A DNA stretch of 64,000 nt from Luteibacter flocculans (lineage in GTDB: Bacteria; Pseudomonadota; Gammaproteobacteria; Xanthomonadales; Rhodanobacteraceae), in assembly GCF_023612255.1 (NCBI RefSeq), contig NZ_CP063231.1, forward strand, positions 1,780,001 to 1,844,000, written 5' to 3'. Below, piece by piece: positions 42,716-51,594 of the stretch. Each line of letters starts with the position of its first letter. Position 1 is the first letter of the stretch. The position numbers were made by a program, and so were the translations under genes. The notes under the pieces are model-generated. The model was not told the DNA's origin. It worked only from the letters and a program-made list of their open reading frames with translations, and did not search any database.

Positions 42716-43306
42716 ATGAGCAGGTTGAAGATTACTGTCCTGAACGCTGGTTTGGGCATGGCGCTGGTGCTTGGCCTTTCCGCCTGCAACCGTGATGCGA
42801 ACGCCGACGCGAGCGCCAATGGCCCCGGAGCGGCCGCCCAGGCCTCGGAACCCGCGGGTCCGATCTATGCGCGCGTCGTGAGCGTGGAGCCGGTCCGCGA
42901 GGCCGCCAGCGCGCCGCGCCAGGAATGCCATGACGAAGTCGTCACGCGCCGGGCGCCGGTCAAGGACGAGCACCAGATCGCGGGTACCGCCATCGGCGCG
43001 GTGGCCGGCGGTCTGCTCGGTAACCAGATCGGCGGTGGCAAGGGTCGTACGCTAGCCACGGTGGCGGGTGCAGTCGGTGGCGGTTACGCCGGCCACGAGA
43101 TCCAGGAGCGGCGCCAGGAAACGAATACCGTGAGCAGCACCGTGCGTAAGTGCACCACCGTGCAGGGTGGCGGTGGCGACAAGATCGTCGCCTACGACGT
43201 GCGCTACGAATACAAGGGTGTGACCCGTTCGATCCGCATGGACCACGACCCGGGTGACCGCGTCGAGGTGCAGGAAGGCGTATCGGTCGTATCCGACGCT
43301 CGTTGA
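42716..43306 (+). CDS. Glycine-zipper 2TM lipoprotein
   Basis: This 196-residue protein has a lipoprotein signal (GLGMALVLGLSACN) and a central glycine-zipper 2TM region, GTAIGAVAGGLLGNQIGGGK followed by ATVAGAVGGGYAGHEIQER (about residues 88-125). A beta-rich C-terminal domain (TRSIRMDHDPGDRVEVQEGV) follows. Such proteins are outer-membrane-associated (SlyB/PcP-like). A ribosome site GGAGATTAGGG precedes the ATG. The next gene encodes a protein of the same build, 27 bases on. Confidence 0.88.
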   Translation: MSRLKITVLNAGLGMALVLGLSACNRDANADASANGPGAAAQASEPAGPIYARVVSVEPVREAASAPRQECHDEVVTRRAPVKDEHQIAGTAIGAVAGGLLGNQIGGGKGRTLATVAGAVGGGYAGHEIQERRQETNTVSSTVRKCTTVQGGGGDKIVAYDVRYEYKGVTRSIRMDHDPGDRVEVQEGVSVVSDAR

Positions 43307-43333
43307 TCCCCACCATTGGAGAGGGCGCAAGCC

Positions 43334-43801
43334 ATGCATAGCATCGTCCGTAAATCGGGGCTCGTCGCCGCCGCCGTCGCCACGCTGTCGTTGACCGCGT
43401 GCTACGAACAGCCGCGCCGCGTGTATCGCGAGGATCGCGTCGTCTATTCCGGCGCACCACGTGGGTGTGAGCAGTGCGGCGTCGTCGACGACGTCGAGCA
43501 GATCTACACGGAAAGGGATTCCTCGCCCCTCGGCGCCGTGATCGGTGCGGTAGCAGGCGGCGTGCTCGGCAATACGATCGGCAAGGGCGACGGTCGCTCG
43601 GCGGCCACCGTTGGCGGTGCCGTGGTGGGTGGCCTCGTCGGCAACCAGGTGGGCAAGCGCAACGGTTCCGAAGACGTAGCGTTCCGCGTCCGCATCCGTC
43701 TCGATGACGGGCGCTGGGCGACCGTTACCCAGCGCGACGACCCGCAGCTTCGTCGCGGCGACTATGTCGAGGTGCGCGGAGATCACGTCTACCGCCGTTG
43801 A
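43334..43801 (+). CDS. Glycine-zipper 2TM envelope lipoprotein, paralogue
   Basis: This 155-residue protein has a lipoprotein signal (LVAAAVATLSLTAC) and a glycine-zipper block LGAVIGAVAGGVLGNTIGKG plus VGGAVVGGLVGNQVGKRN, then a C-terminal beta domain (RVRIRLDDGRWATVTQRDD). It is clearly paralogous to the preceding gene. ATG at 43334 is used; a GTG or other start upstream would add six residues. A strong terminator follows, so the two form a short operon. Confidence 0.88.
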   Translation: MHSIVRKSGLVAAAVATLSLTACYEQPRRVYREDRVVYSGAPRGCEQCGVVDDVEQIYTERDSSPLGAVIGAVAGGVLGNTIGKGDGRSAATVGGAVVGGLVGNQVGKRNGSEDVAFRVRIRLDDGRWATVTQRDDPQLRRGDYVEVRGDHVYRR

Positions 43802-43823
43802 TCGTTTAGACGTCTGGACGTCC

Positions 43824-43857
43824 AAAACAAAACCCGCCGTGAGGCGGGTTTTGTTTT
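43824..43857 (+). terminator. Rho-independent terminator after glycine-zipper genes
   Basis: A 15-bp stem (43824-43838 with 43843-43857) and a 4-base loop with GC core AACCCGCC / GGCGGGTT ends in a T-rich tract on the plus strand. Strong match to a factor-independent terminator. Confidence 0.9.
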
Positions 43858-43885
43858 TAGGTGCCCGGTCATGCGGGAATTTCAG

Positions 43886-43910
43886 GCAAAAAAAGACCCT
43901 CGTCTGAGGG
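43886..43910 (-). terminator. Rho-independent terminator for the SleB-like gene
   Basis: On the minus strand a CCCTC/GAGGG stem with a 4-base loop is followed by a run of T (A-run on plus, 43888-43894). It lies 66 bases beyond the end of the SleB-like gene. Confidence 0.75.
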
Positions 43911-43975
43911 CCCCTTTTCCCGGAGATCCCAAGCTGCCCGCTCGGATCTCTTTTCCCCGCAAGTTGTAGCGCGCA

Positions 43976-44410
43976 TCAGTTGACGGCGTAGAACGCGTGG
44001 TCGCCAATCTTGCGAACGACGCGGCTGCTGGACCAGCTCGGCGCGACGGCAACAGTGGCGAAATGATCTGCCTGCGGCACGTAAACCAGGCGTTCGCTCT
44101 TCGGCAGGCTCCAGTTGTTGATGGAGTCGCCGGCGATCTTCCACGCCTTCGTCCATGCAACTAGATCGTTGACCTCAAAATCCTTCGGGGTAGTGGTGAT
44201 CGCAAACTGTCGCGGCGCCTTGACGACTTCGCAGACGTTGTTGCCGCCCATGCCGCGATCGCGACGTCGGAGGGCAACCTCCGCCACGGCGTACTGGCCT
44301 ATGGTGGGTTCGCTACGTGCTTCGAGGTAAACCGTCGTCGCCAGGCACGTCTGGTCGGCGAGGTGGCTCGGGAGGACGGACGCCATCCAGAGCAAAGCGG
44401 AAAGTTTCAT
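43976..44410 (-). CDS. SleB-like cell wall hydrolase (Hydrolase_2 family)
   Basis: This 144-residue protein has a possible short signal (MKLSALLWMASVLPSHLADQ) and then the SleB/Hydrolase_2 signature ATTVYLEARSEPTIGQYAVA, EVALRRRDRG and NNVCEVVKAPRQF. This family covers spore cortex-lytic and related peptidoglycan hydrolases; in gram-negative genomes they also appear in phage remnants. ATG at 44410 is used. Nearby genes give no phage context. Whether it is active is not shown; the family Glu in YLEARSE is present. Confidence 0.8.
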   Translation of the reverse strand: MKLSALLWMASVLPSHLADQTCLATTVYLEARSEPTIGQYAVAEVALRRRDRGMGGNNVCEVVKAPRQFAITTTPKDFEVNDLVAWTKAWKIAGDSINNWSLPKSERLVYVPQADHFATVAVAPSWSSSRVVRKIGDHAFYAVN

Positions 44411-44905
44411 GTGTATCTGCCTCCAACGAGCTTTTCCGTCACTTGCGGCCTTGGAAGAGCCATGGGGGACGTATGAGCGGTAGACGGGCGGGCAGGCCGT
44501 TACTACCTGGACCAACCGACGACATCCGATAGACAAAAGGACACGGATGAAGCGGGCGTCACACACTGTGACTTACTGAGCGACTGTCCGGAGTCGCCCG
44601 GTATCGGGTATACCGAAGAAGAGCGGCATCGTTGCGGCTCCATCGGTTTGCGACGCGCAGGTTCGGGGATGCGCGTTACGTTGATCTCCGGCGGGGGCCG
44701 GGTCGCGCCAGAACCGTCATCGTCGACGGATCGTCGCGGGTGTAACCATGCAGACACAGCACGGCCACCAAATTCGATCGGCGGAGCCTAGTGGCGCGTC
44801 ACGAAATTCGCAAGTGCGCGGGCCTCTTGGTTCAGCTTTGACTCACACACATGCGAGAACATTTTCTTGCGGCAAATGCACAATCGTTTCGCTGCGAACG
44901 CACAA
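44411..44905. other. Gene-free stretch between SleB-like gene and ygfZ
   Basis: About 495 bases with no convincing gene; short open frames have no ribosome site or recognisable family. No clear repeat or RNA gene was seen. It presumably holds the promoter of the SleB-like gene. Confidence 0.5.
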
Positions 44906-45688
44906 TCACTCGGCGAATGTCGAAAGAACATGAAGCCGCTTTCCGTGTGAATCAAGAGTCTCCGCCTGAACGAAAGCATCGTCGAGTACGACAAGCGTTG
45001 TAGGCGTATCAGGCGATGGTTCGTGCATCAATATGATGCCGATATCTCTGCCGTCGATGCGTATGGTTTCACCTTCTCTCCACGCATCGTCGCTGCGCGC
45101 GATACGAAGGTGACGCTTGTGCCCACCGAGAAAATGCAGGCGCGCGGCAATCTCTTGTCCGGGGAAACATCCTTTCGCAAAGGCCACAGCGCCGAGTCGT
45201 TCCATCGACAGTGCGGGCGGAAGCAAGGCATTCAGCGCAGCGTCGGGCAACCACGGAAAGCCTCTCGCGATGTGTCGCGCGATCCATGCATCGTCGCCCG
45301 CATGAGCGCCGATGCGAAGCGACGCATCACCTTCGCCCAACGTCAGCACACCGTGCGCTTCGCTGGCTTCGCCGTCGGTTACACCATCGCCGTCGGCAAC
45401 ATGAAGCGTGTCGGATACGCTCACTTCGACTTTCGCGCGGAACACGAAGCGCTTGAGGTCGGCGGCTATGGCTTCGGCATCGCCGCCGCGTGGCACGAGC
45501 ACGAGCCTGTCATCAGCCAGGCGGGCGACTTGCAGGAACACGCGTACCCGACCCTTGGGATCGAGCCAGGCGCTCCACTGCCAGTGCCCGGTCGCGAGGG
45601 CGAGCACGTCGCTGCTGAGCTGGGCGTGGGTAAAGGCGATGGCGTCGGCGCCGGAAAGGGTGATGGTGCGAGTGGTTTTGCTCGGCAT
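44906..45688 (-). CDS. ygfZ: Folate-binding protein YgfZ (iron-sulfur cluster assembly/repair)
   Basis: This 260-residue GcvT-like protein has the family motif KGCFPGQEIAARLHFLGGHK (here AKGCFPGQEI), with the conserved cysteine. YgfZ proteins bind tetrahydrofolate and help keep particular iron-sulfur enzymes active. ATG at 45688 (MPSKTTRTITLSG) is the best start. It is divergent from the DUF1674-sdh operon, whose iron-sulfur subunit SdhB could be one client; that link is inference only. Confidence 0.9.
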   Translation of the reverse strand: MPSKTTRTITLSGADAIAFTHAQLSSDVLALATGHWQWSAWLDPKGRVRVFLQVARLADDRLVLVPRGGDAEAIAADLKRFVFRAKVEVSVSDTLHVADGDGVTDGEASEAHGVLTLGEGDASLRIGAHAGDDAWIARHIARGFPWLPDAALNALLPPALSMERLGAVAFAKGCFPGQEIAARLHFLGGHKRHLRIARSDDAWREGETIRIDGRDIGIILMHEPSPDTPTTLVVLDDAFVQAETLDSHGKRLHVLSTFAE

Positions 45689-45815
45689 GTGGGGAGCGCA
45701 GGGCGGGGCGGAAGCGTAAGATATACGGCCGGGCCAAGGCCAAACCAAGGCTGGCGGCTTTCGTCAAGGTTGTGCTGCCGTGGCACAGGTATTACGCTTT
45801 TAGGGCTTTATAACC

Positions 45816-45983
45816 ATGTCCGACAATCCCTCCGAACCCCAGGACACGAACGATTCCGCTCCGGCGAAACCGCTCGTCCCGCCAATCGTCCCCACGAATG
45901 GCGAGCCAGGGGTCGAGAAAGCGCCATTGGACCCCACGCGTTACGGCGATTGGGAAAAGAACGGACGCTGCATCGACTTCTGA
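45816..45983 (+). CDS. DUF1674 succinate dehydrogenase assembly factor (SdhAF4-like)
   Basis: This 55-residue protein ends in the DUF1674 signature PLDPTRYGDWEKNGRCIDF; its N-terminus is low-complexity and acidic (MSDNPSEPQDTNDSAPAKP). The family includes mitochondrial SDHAF4, which binds the flavinated SdhA subunit before complex assembly. It lies 59 bases upstream of sdhC on the same strand, so it is probably the first gene of the sdh operon. It is short and easily missed. Confidence 0.85.
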   Translation: MSDNPSEPQDTNDSAPAKPLVPPIVPTNGEPGVEKAPLDPTRYGDWEKNGRCIDF

Positions 45984-46042
45984 ACACCGGAAGGCGAGGG
46001 GAGACTGTCGGGCACCAGCGATTCCAATCCAGGATAGCCGCC

Positions 46043-46435
46043 ATGGCACAAACGGGACGACCGCTCTCTCCGCATATCCAGGTCTACAAGTGGCAAGTGC
46101 AGATGGTGACCTCCATCCTGCACCGTGCCACCGGCATCATTCTCGCCGTCGGTAGCCTTCTTCTCGTCTGGGGTCTCGCCGCCCTCGCCGCCGGTCCGGA
46201 GGCCTTCGCGACCTTCACCGATTGTGCCGGCAGTCCCTTGGGCATGATCGTCCTGGTGGGCTGGACCCTCGCCTTCTTCTATCACCTCGCCAACGGCATT
46301 CGCCACCTGGTGCAGGACACGGGCAAGGGCTACGCGATCCAATCCTTCGTGCGTTCGAGCTGGGCATCGATCATCGTCGCGATCGTGCTCACCGTCGCCG
46401 TCTGGGCCTACGTGCTCGCTGGAGGTCACGCATGA
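46043..46435 (+). CDS. sdhC: Succinate dehydrogenase cytochrome b556 subunit
   Basis: This 130-residue protein has three membrane helices and the family motif RPLSPHIQVYKWQVQMVTSI with SILHRATG (quinone-site Ser/Arg) and FYHLANGIRHLVQD (haem-ligand His). It anchors the SdhAB head to the membrane. ATG at 46043; the stop overlaps sdhD by 4 bases. Confidence 0.94.
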   Translation: MAQTGRPLSPHIQVYKWQVQMVTSILHRATGIILAVGSLLLVWGLAALAAGPEAFATFTDCAGSPLGMIVLVGWTLAFFYHLANGIRHLVQDTGKGYAIQSFVRSSWASIIVAIVLTVAVWAYVLAGGHA

Positions 46436-46818
46436 GCAAGGATCTGCGCAATCCGCTGGCCCGCGCACGCGGCCTGGGTTCGGCGAAGGAAGGCGTCAGC
46501 CACTGGATGCTTCAGCGCATCACGGCGCTCGCCCTCGTGTTCCTTACCGTCTGGTTTGTCGCCACGATCCTGCGGCTGACCCACGCGGACTACGCCACGG
46601 CGCGCGCCACGCTCGCGCAGCCCTGGAACGCCGTGCTGCTCATCGCGCTCATCGTCACGATGTTCCGCCATGCCGTGCTCGGCATGCAGGTGGTGATCGA
46701 AGACTACGTCCACACCCGCTGGCTCGAAGTGGCCTCGCTGGTGCTCATCAAGTTCATCGCCGTACTCGCCGCGCTTGCGGGCGTACTGGCCGTGCTGCGC
46801 ATCGCGCTCGGAAGCTGA
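46432..46818 (+). CDS. sdhD: Succinate dehydrogenase membrane anchor subunit
   Basis: This 128-residue protein has three membrane helices, with HWMLQRITALALVFLTVWF at helix 1 and RHAVLGMQVVIEDYVH around helix 2, typical of SdhD. It completes the quinone and haem site with SdhC. Start overlaps sdhC (ATGA); sdhA begins 3 bases after its stop. Confidence 0.93.
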   Translation: MSKDLRNPLARARGLGSAKEGVSHWMLQRITALALVFLTVWFVATILRLTHADYATARATLAQPWNAVLLIALIVTMFRHAVLGMQVVIEDYVHTRWLEVASLVLIKFIAVLAALAGVLAVLRIALGS

Positions 46819-46821
46819 TCG

Positions 46822-48606
46822 ATGGAAGCCTACAAGGTTCAACAACACAAGTACGACGTGATCGTGGTCGGTGCGGGCGGTGCGGGTCTCCGCGCCACCT
46901 TCGGCCTTGCCGAGAAGGGCCTCAAGGCCGCGTGCATCACCAAGGTCTTCCCGACCCGCTCGCACACGGTGGCGGCGCAGGGCGGCATTTCCGCCGCGCT
47001 CGGCAACATGGGCGAAGACGATTGGCGTTTCCACTTCTACGACACGATCAAGGGCTCCGACTGGCTCGGTGACCAAGACGCGATCGAGTACATGTGCCGC
47101 GAGGCCATTCCCGCGATCATCGAGCTGGAACACTACGGCGTGCCGTTCTCGCGTACCGAGGAAGGCAAGATCTATCAGCGTCCGTTCGGTGGCATGACCA
47201 CGCACTACGGTCAGGGCACCGCGCAGCGTACCTGCGCTGCGGCCGACCGTACGGGCCATGCGATCCTGCACACGCTCTACCAGCAGGCGCTTGCGCACGA
47301 CGCCACCTTCTTCATCGAATACTTCGCCATCGACCTCGTGTTCGAGGACGGCGTCTGCGTGGGTGTGCTCGCGCTGGACATGAACGAAGGCACGTTGCAT
47401 CTGTTCCGCGGCCACGCCGTGGTGATGGCGACCGGCGGCTACGGCCGCGCCTACTTCAGCGCCACTTCCGCGCACACCTGCACGGGCGACGGCGGCGGCA
47501 TGGTCCTGCGCGCCGGCCTGCCGTTGCAGGATATGGAATTCGTGCAGTTCCATCCGACCGGCATCTACGGCGCCGGCTGCCTCATCACCGAGGGCGTCCG
47601 CGGCGAGGGTGGTTACCTCACCAACTCCGATGGCGAGCGCTTCATGGAGCGCTACGCGCCGAATGCGAAGGATCTCGCGTCGCGTGACGTGGTCAGCCGC
47701 GCCATGACCATCGAGATCCGCGAAGGCCGCGGCGTGGGCCCCAACAAGGACCACATCCACCTGAACCTGATGCACCTCGGTCCCGAGGTCATCCACGAGC
47801 GCCTGCCGGGTATCGCCGAGTCCGCGCGCATCTTCGCGGGTGTCGACGTCACCAAGGAGCCGATCCCGGTCCTGCCGACGGTCCACTACAACATGGGCGG
47901 CATCCCGACCAACTACCACGGCGAAGTCGTCACCAAGCGCGACGACAACCCGGACTCGGTCGTCCCGGGCCTGTTCGCCATCGGTGAGGCAGCGTGCGTG
48001 TCGGTCCACGGCGCGAACCGCCTCGGCTCCAACTCGTTGCTCGACCTGGTGGTGTTCGGTCGTGCCGTCGCGCACCGCTGTGCCGAGCTGATCAAGCCGG
48101 GCACGCCGCACCGCGATCTGCCTGCCAATGCGCTGGACAAGGCCCTCGGCCGTTTCGACGCGCTGCGTTACGCCGATGGCGGCACGCCGACCGCGCAGAT
48201 CCGCGCCGACATGCAGAAGACCATGCAGTCGGACGCCGCCGTGTTCCGCACGGGCGAGACGCTGAAGGAAGGCTCGCAGAAGATCTCCGAGGTCTTCACC
48301 AAGTTCCAGGACGTGAAGGTGAGCGATCGCTCGCTGGTCTGGAACTCCGACCTCATCGAGACCCTTGAACTCTCGAACCTGCTCGCGCAGGCCGTGGCGA
48401 CCATGCATTCTGCCGAGCAGCGCCCGGAGAGCCGCGGTGCCCACGCTCGCGAGGACTTCCCGGACCGCGACGACCACGACTGGCAGAAGCACACGCTGGT
48501 CTGGGTCGACGAGGCAGGAAAATCCCGTTTCGACTTCCGCCCGGTGCACATGTACACCTTGACGAACGACGTCGAAGTGGTGCCGCCGAAGAAGCGCGTT
48601 TACTGA
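46822..48606 (+). CDS. sdhA: Succinate dehydrogenase flavoprotein subunit
   Basis: This 594-residue flavoprotein has the FAD Rossmann motif [19 protein letters not shown], the covalent-FAD histidine in [12 protein letters not shown], the active-site region [20 protein letters not shown] and [11 protein letters not shown]. It oxidises succinate to fumarate in the citric acid cycle and respiratory chain. It is flanked by sdhD and sdhB. Both assembly factors for its flavin (DUF1674 and SdhE) lie at the two ends of the same gene block. Confidence 0.97.
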   Translation: MEAYKVQQHKYDVIVVGAGGAGLRATFGLAEKGLKAACITKVFPTRSHTVAAQGGISAALGNMGEDDWRFHFYDTIKGSDWLGDQDAIEYMCREAIPAIIELEHYGVPFSRTEEGKIYQRPFGGMTTHYGQGTAQRTCAAADRTGHAILHTLYQQALAHDATFFIEYFAIDLVFEDGVCVGVLALDMNEGTLHLFRGHAVVMATGGYGRAYFSATSAHTCTGDGGGMVLRAGLPLQDMEFVQFHPTGIYGAGCLITEGVRGEGGYLTNSDGERFMERYAPNAKDLASRDVVSRAMTIEIREGRGVGPNKDHIHLNLMHLGPEVIHERLPGIAESARIFAGVDVTKEPIPVLPTVHYNMGGIPTNYHGEVVTKRDDNPDSVVPGLFAIGEAACVSVHGANRLGSNSLLDLVVFGRAVAHRCAELIKPGTPHRDLPANALDKALGRFDALRYADGGTPTAQIRADMQKTMQSDAAVFRTGETLKEGSQKISEVFTKFQDVKVSDRSLVWNSDLIETLELSNLLAQAVATMHSAEQRPESRGAHAREDFPDRDDHDWQKHTLVWVDEAGKSRFDFRPVHMYTLTNDVEVVPPKKRVY

Positions 48607-48627
48607 TACCGGACCGGAGAGGCAATC

Positions 48628-49413
48628 GTGGCAGAGTTCACGCTACCCAAGAATTCCAAGATCCAGGCCGGCAAGCATTTCCCGGCGAAGGGCGCGAAGA
48701 ATGTGCGCACCTTCAAGGTCTACCGCTGGACGCCGGATGACGGCCAGAACCCGCGTACCGACACCTACGAGGTCGACCTCGATACGTGCGGGCCGATGGT
48801 TCTCGACGCCCTGCTGAAGATCAAGAACGAAATCGACTCGACGCTTTCGCTGCGTCGTTCCTGTCGCGAAGGCATCTGCGGTTCGTGCGCGATGAACATC
48901 GACGGCACGAACACGCTGGCATGTACGAAGGCCATCGAGGACTGCGGCAGTGGCACGGTCAACATCTATCCGTTGCCGCACATGCCGGTGGTCAAGGATC
49001 TCGTGCCCGACCTCACGCACTTCTACGCGCAGTTCGCGTCGATCAAGCCGTGGATGCGCACGCAGAGCCCGGCGCCGGCCGACAAGGAGCGCCTGCAGTC
49101 GCCGGAAGACCGCAAGAAGCTCGACGGTCTCTACGAGTGCATCCTCTGCGCCTGCTGTTCTACGTCCTGCCCGAGCTACTGGTGGAACGGCGACCGCTAC
49201 CTCGGTCCGGCCATCCTCCTGCAGGCCTATCGCTGGATCGTGGACAGCCGCGACGAGGACACGGGCAATCGCCTCGACGACCTCGAAGACCCGTTCAAGC
49301 TGTATCGCTGCCACACGATCATGAACTGCGCGCGCACCTGCCCGAAGGGTCTCAACCCGGCGAAGGCGATCGCGGAGATCAAGAAGCTGATCGTGCAGCG
49401 CCGCTCGGCCTGA
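48628..49413 (+). CDS. sdhB: Succinate dehydrogenase iron-sulfur subunit
   Basis: This 261-residue protein has the [2Fe-2S] motif [13 protein letters not shown] and the C-terminal clusters [16 protein letters not shown] and [15 protein letters not shown]. It passes electrons from SdhA to the quinone site. The start is a GTG at 48628 with GGAGAGG 6 bases upstream. A large perfect inverted repeat separates it from sdhE. Confidence 0.96.
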   Translation: MAEFTLPKNSKIQAGKHFPAKGAKNVRTFKVYRWTPDDGQNPRTDTYEVDLDTCGPMVLDALLKIKNEIDSTLSLRRSCREGICGSCAMNIDGTNTLACTKAIEDCGSGTVNIYPLPHMPVVKDLVPDLTHFYAQFASIKPWMRTQSPAPADKERLQSPEDRKKLDGLYECILCACCSTSCPSYWWNGDRYLGPAILLQAYRWIVDSRDEDTGNRLDDLEDPFKLYRCHTIMNCARTCPKGLNPAKAIAEIKKLIVQRRSA

Positions 49414-49430
49414 CGGTCCACAGCATCGCG

Positions 49431-49510
49431 TTGTAGGAGCCGCCATGGCGGCGAGAGCATTCATGCGACGGTTTCGCACGAATCCCTCGCCGCCATGGCG
49501 GCTCCTACAA
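49431..49510. repeat. Perfect 25-bp inverted repeat between sdhB and sdhE
   Basis: Bases 49431-49455 and 49486-49510 are exact reverse complements (25 bp) with a 30-base spacer; each arm contains the palindrome GCCGCCATGGCGGC. A related, less perfect pair lies at 63283-63369. It could attenuate sdh transcription or act as a REP/BIME-type element. Confidence 0.9.
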
Positions 49511-49531
49511 TGACCATTGAGCCTTCCTACG

Positions 49532-49780
49532 ATGGATGAAGCCCGCCTCAAGCGCCTGCGCTGGCGTACCCGCCGGGGAACGCGTGAGCTCGATCGCCTG
49601 TTCGGTGGCTGGCTGGATGAGCGCTTCGCCGACGCCGATGAAGCGACACGACTGGCTTTCGATGAACTGCTCGACGTGCAGGATCCCGATCTTTGGGATT
49701 GGGTAATGGGCCATGCCCGCGCCCCGCGCGACGACTGGCAGGCCATCATCGATGACATCCGCGCACGCCATCAGCTTTGA
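49532..49780 (+). CDS. sdhE: FAD assembly factor SdhE
   Basis: This 82-residue protein has the RGxxE motif in RRGTRELDRLFGGWLDE and the conserved C-terminal DVQDPDLWDWVMGH. SdhE promotes covalent flavinylation of SdhA. ATG at 49532 is preferred over a TTG at 49517. The 3' end overlaps the ygfX gene by 29 bases. It lies beyond the inverted repeat, so its transcript from sdhB may be partly attenuated. Confidence 0.92.
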   Translation: MDEARLKRLRWRTRRGTRELDRLFGGWLDERFADADEATRLAFDELLDVQDPDLWDWVMGHARAPRDDWQAIIDDIRARHQL

Positions 49781-50219
49781 CGTTCGTCCCTCGCCAACAC
49801 TGATCCTGCTGGCGGTGGTCGTGGTGGTCCTCGCGACCGCCGCACCGCTGTTCGCCGGCTTGCCCTGGTCCTCTCGTCTTGGCCTTGCGCTCGTCATAGC
49901 GGGCGTCGGTGCGTGGCGTCTCCGGGCGTTTCATCGTCCGGCCGTGGTGGCCTTGAGCTGGTCCGCCGCCGACGTATGGCATGTGACGCTCGCCGATGGC
50001 TCCGGTACGACGGCGGAGTTGCGCGATTCGCGGATCGTTGCGGGTGCCGTGTTCCTTCACCTGCGTTGGCTAGGCGGTGCAGTTCACGTGGCGCTATTGG
50101 CGGACAACGCGCCCGCAGACGAGCTTAGGCGCCTCCGGGCGCGCCTGCATACGGCCCGCAGCGTAGGCACGCCAGCCACGAAAGCGGCCGACTCGCGGGC
50201 GAGGCGCGAAGGCGCGTAG
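49752..50219 (+). CDS. ygfX: YgfX-family membrane protein (CptA-like)
   Basis: This 155-residue protein has two N-terminal membrane helices (TLILLAVVVVVLATAAPLFA and LGLALVIAGVGAWRLRAFH) and a soluble C-terminal half, the pattern of YgfX/CptA. sdhE-ygfX pairs are conserved in gammaproteobacteria; in E. coli the pair was reported as a toxin-antitoxin-like module, though SdhE's flavinylation role is better supported. ATG at 49752 overlaps sdhE. Confidence 0.8.
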   Translation: MTSAHAISFDVRPSPTLILLAVVVVVLATAAPLFAGLPWSSRLGLALVIAGVGAWRLRAFHRPAVVALSWSAADVWHVTLADGSGTTAELRDSRIVAGAVFLHLRWLGGAVHVALLADNAPADELRRLRARLHTARSVGTPATKAADSRARREGA

Positions 50220-50352
50220 TCTGTCCGGTGGCTGAGCCTCGTAACTCGCAGCGGCCCGGTCGGCTTGCCCCCGCTGTCCGCATCGGGCACTCTGCCGCGC
50301 GGCGCATGCCTTTCGTGGCGGGCCCCCTCATCAAAGGCTGTTGTCGACAGGT

Positions 50353-51594
50353 ATGTTCAGACCCCTAGAGCTCTTCATCGGACTGCGCTACACGCGCGCG
50401 AAGCGCCGCAATCAGTTCATTTCCTTCATTTCAACCGTCTCGATCATCTGCATCGGGATCAGCGTCACCGCACTCATCACGGTGATGTCGGTGATGAACG
50501 GCTTCGACAGCGAGCTGCGCAATCGCATTCTCGGGGCGGTGTCGCACGTCACGGTGTCCGGCATCGACGAAACCGTGCAGAACTGGCAGGCGGCCGTGAA
50601 GACGGCGGAGGCGACCAAGCACGTGCGTGGCGCCGCGCCGTACGTGGAGATCCAGGCGTTTCTGCAGGCCCGGCGACCCAGCGGTGCGCTGATCCGCGGC
50701 ATCGTGCCTTCGATGGAGCCGAACGTGTCGGACATCGATCAGCACATGGTCGAGGGCAAGATGAGCGATCTGACCGACCGTAGCTGGAAGATCGTGCTCG
50801 GTCGCGAGCTTGCCGTGACGCTGGGCGTGCAGGTCGGCGACAAGGTGACCGTGGTCGTGCCGCAGTTCACCGCCACGCCGATGGGCGCCGTGCCCAAGCT
50901 GCGCAGCTTCACCGTCAGCGGCATCTTCGAGCTTGGCATGCAGGAATACGACGCCAACCTCGCGCTCATTTCCATGCAGGACGCCGAGCGCCTGAATGGT
51001 TTCGACGGTCCTACCGGCATTCGCTTGAAGCTGGACGACATGCGTGAAGCGTGGCCGGTGGCGCAGGATCTGGCGAACAAGCTCGGTCAGACCTATCGCA
51101 TCGAAACCTGGATGGATACCCACGCCAACTTCTTCCGTGCGATCGACATGGAGAAGAAGGTGATGTTCATCATCCTTTCGCTGATCATCCTCGTGGCAGT
51201 CATCAACCTTATTTCCATGCTGATGATGCTGGTGACCGACAAGCAGGCCGACATCGCGATCTTGCGCACCCTGGGTTCCACGCCGCGCAGCATCATGGGC
51301 ATGTTCATGGTGCAGGGCGTGCTCGTGGGTATCGTCGGTATCGGTTTCGGCGTGCTTCTCGGCGCGCTGCTGTCGCTCAACCTGCCGGCGATCGTGAAGT
51401 GGATCGAGCACGTCACCGGCCAGACGTTCCTGTCGCCGGACGTCTACTACATCAGCGAATTGCCGAGCCAGTTGCTCTGGTCCGACGTGGGCTGGGTGGT
51501 GCTGGTGACCTTTGCCTTCTCCCTGCTGGCCACGCTTTATCCGGCCTGGCGCGCCTCGCGCACGCAGCCTGCTCAGGCGCTCCGCTATGAATAA
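50353..51594 (+). CDS. lolC: Lipoprotein-releasing ABC permease (LolC/LolE family)
   Basis: This 413-residue permease has the N-terminal [20 protein letters not shown] helix, a large periplasmic domain (about residues 45-270) and a C-terminal FtsX-like membrane region with [20 protein letters not shown] and [19 protein letters not shown]. LolC/E proteins extract lipoproteins from the inner membrane for LolA. It overlaps lolD by 8 bases. No second permease gene follows, so it may act as a homodimer (LolF-like) or pair with a distant LolE. Confidence 0.92.
   Translation: MFRPLELFIGLRYTRAKRRNQFISFISTVSIICIGISVTALITVMSVMNGFDSELRNRILGAVSHVTVSGIDETVQNWQAAVKTAEATKHVRGAAPYVEIQAFLQARRPSGALIRGIVPSMEPNVSDIDQHMVEGKMSDLTDRSWKIVLGRELAVTLGVQVGDKVTVVVPQFTATPMGAVPKLRSFTVSGIFELGMQEYDANLALISMQDAERLNGFDGPTGIRLKLDDMREAWPVAQDLANKLGQTYRIETWMDTHANFFRAIDMEKKVMFIILSLIILVAVINLISMLMMLVTDKQADIAILRTLGSTPRSIMGMFMVQGVLVGIVGIGFGVLLGALLSLNLPAIVKWIEHVTGQTFLSPDVYYISELPSQLLWSDVGWVVLVTFAFSLLATLYPAWRASRTQPAQALRYE

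Noticed and set aside
44748-44933. Small open frame of 61 codons upstream of ygfZ
   Set aside because: No ribosome site, no family similarity, and it overlaps the ygfZ 3' end.
46426-48549. 707-codon open frame antisense to sdhD/sdhA
   Set aside because: High-GC shadow frame; sdhA is certain by motifs and the antisense product matches nothing.
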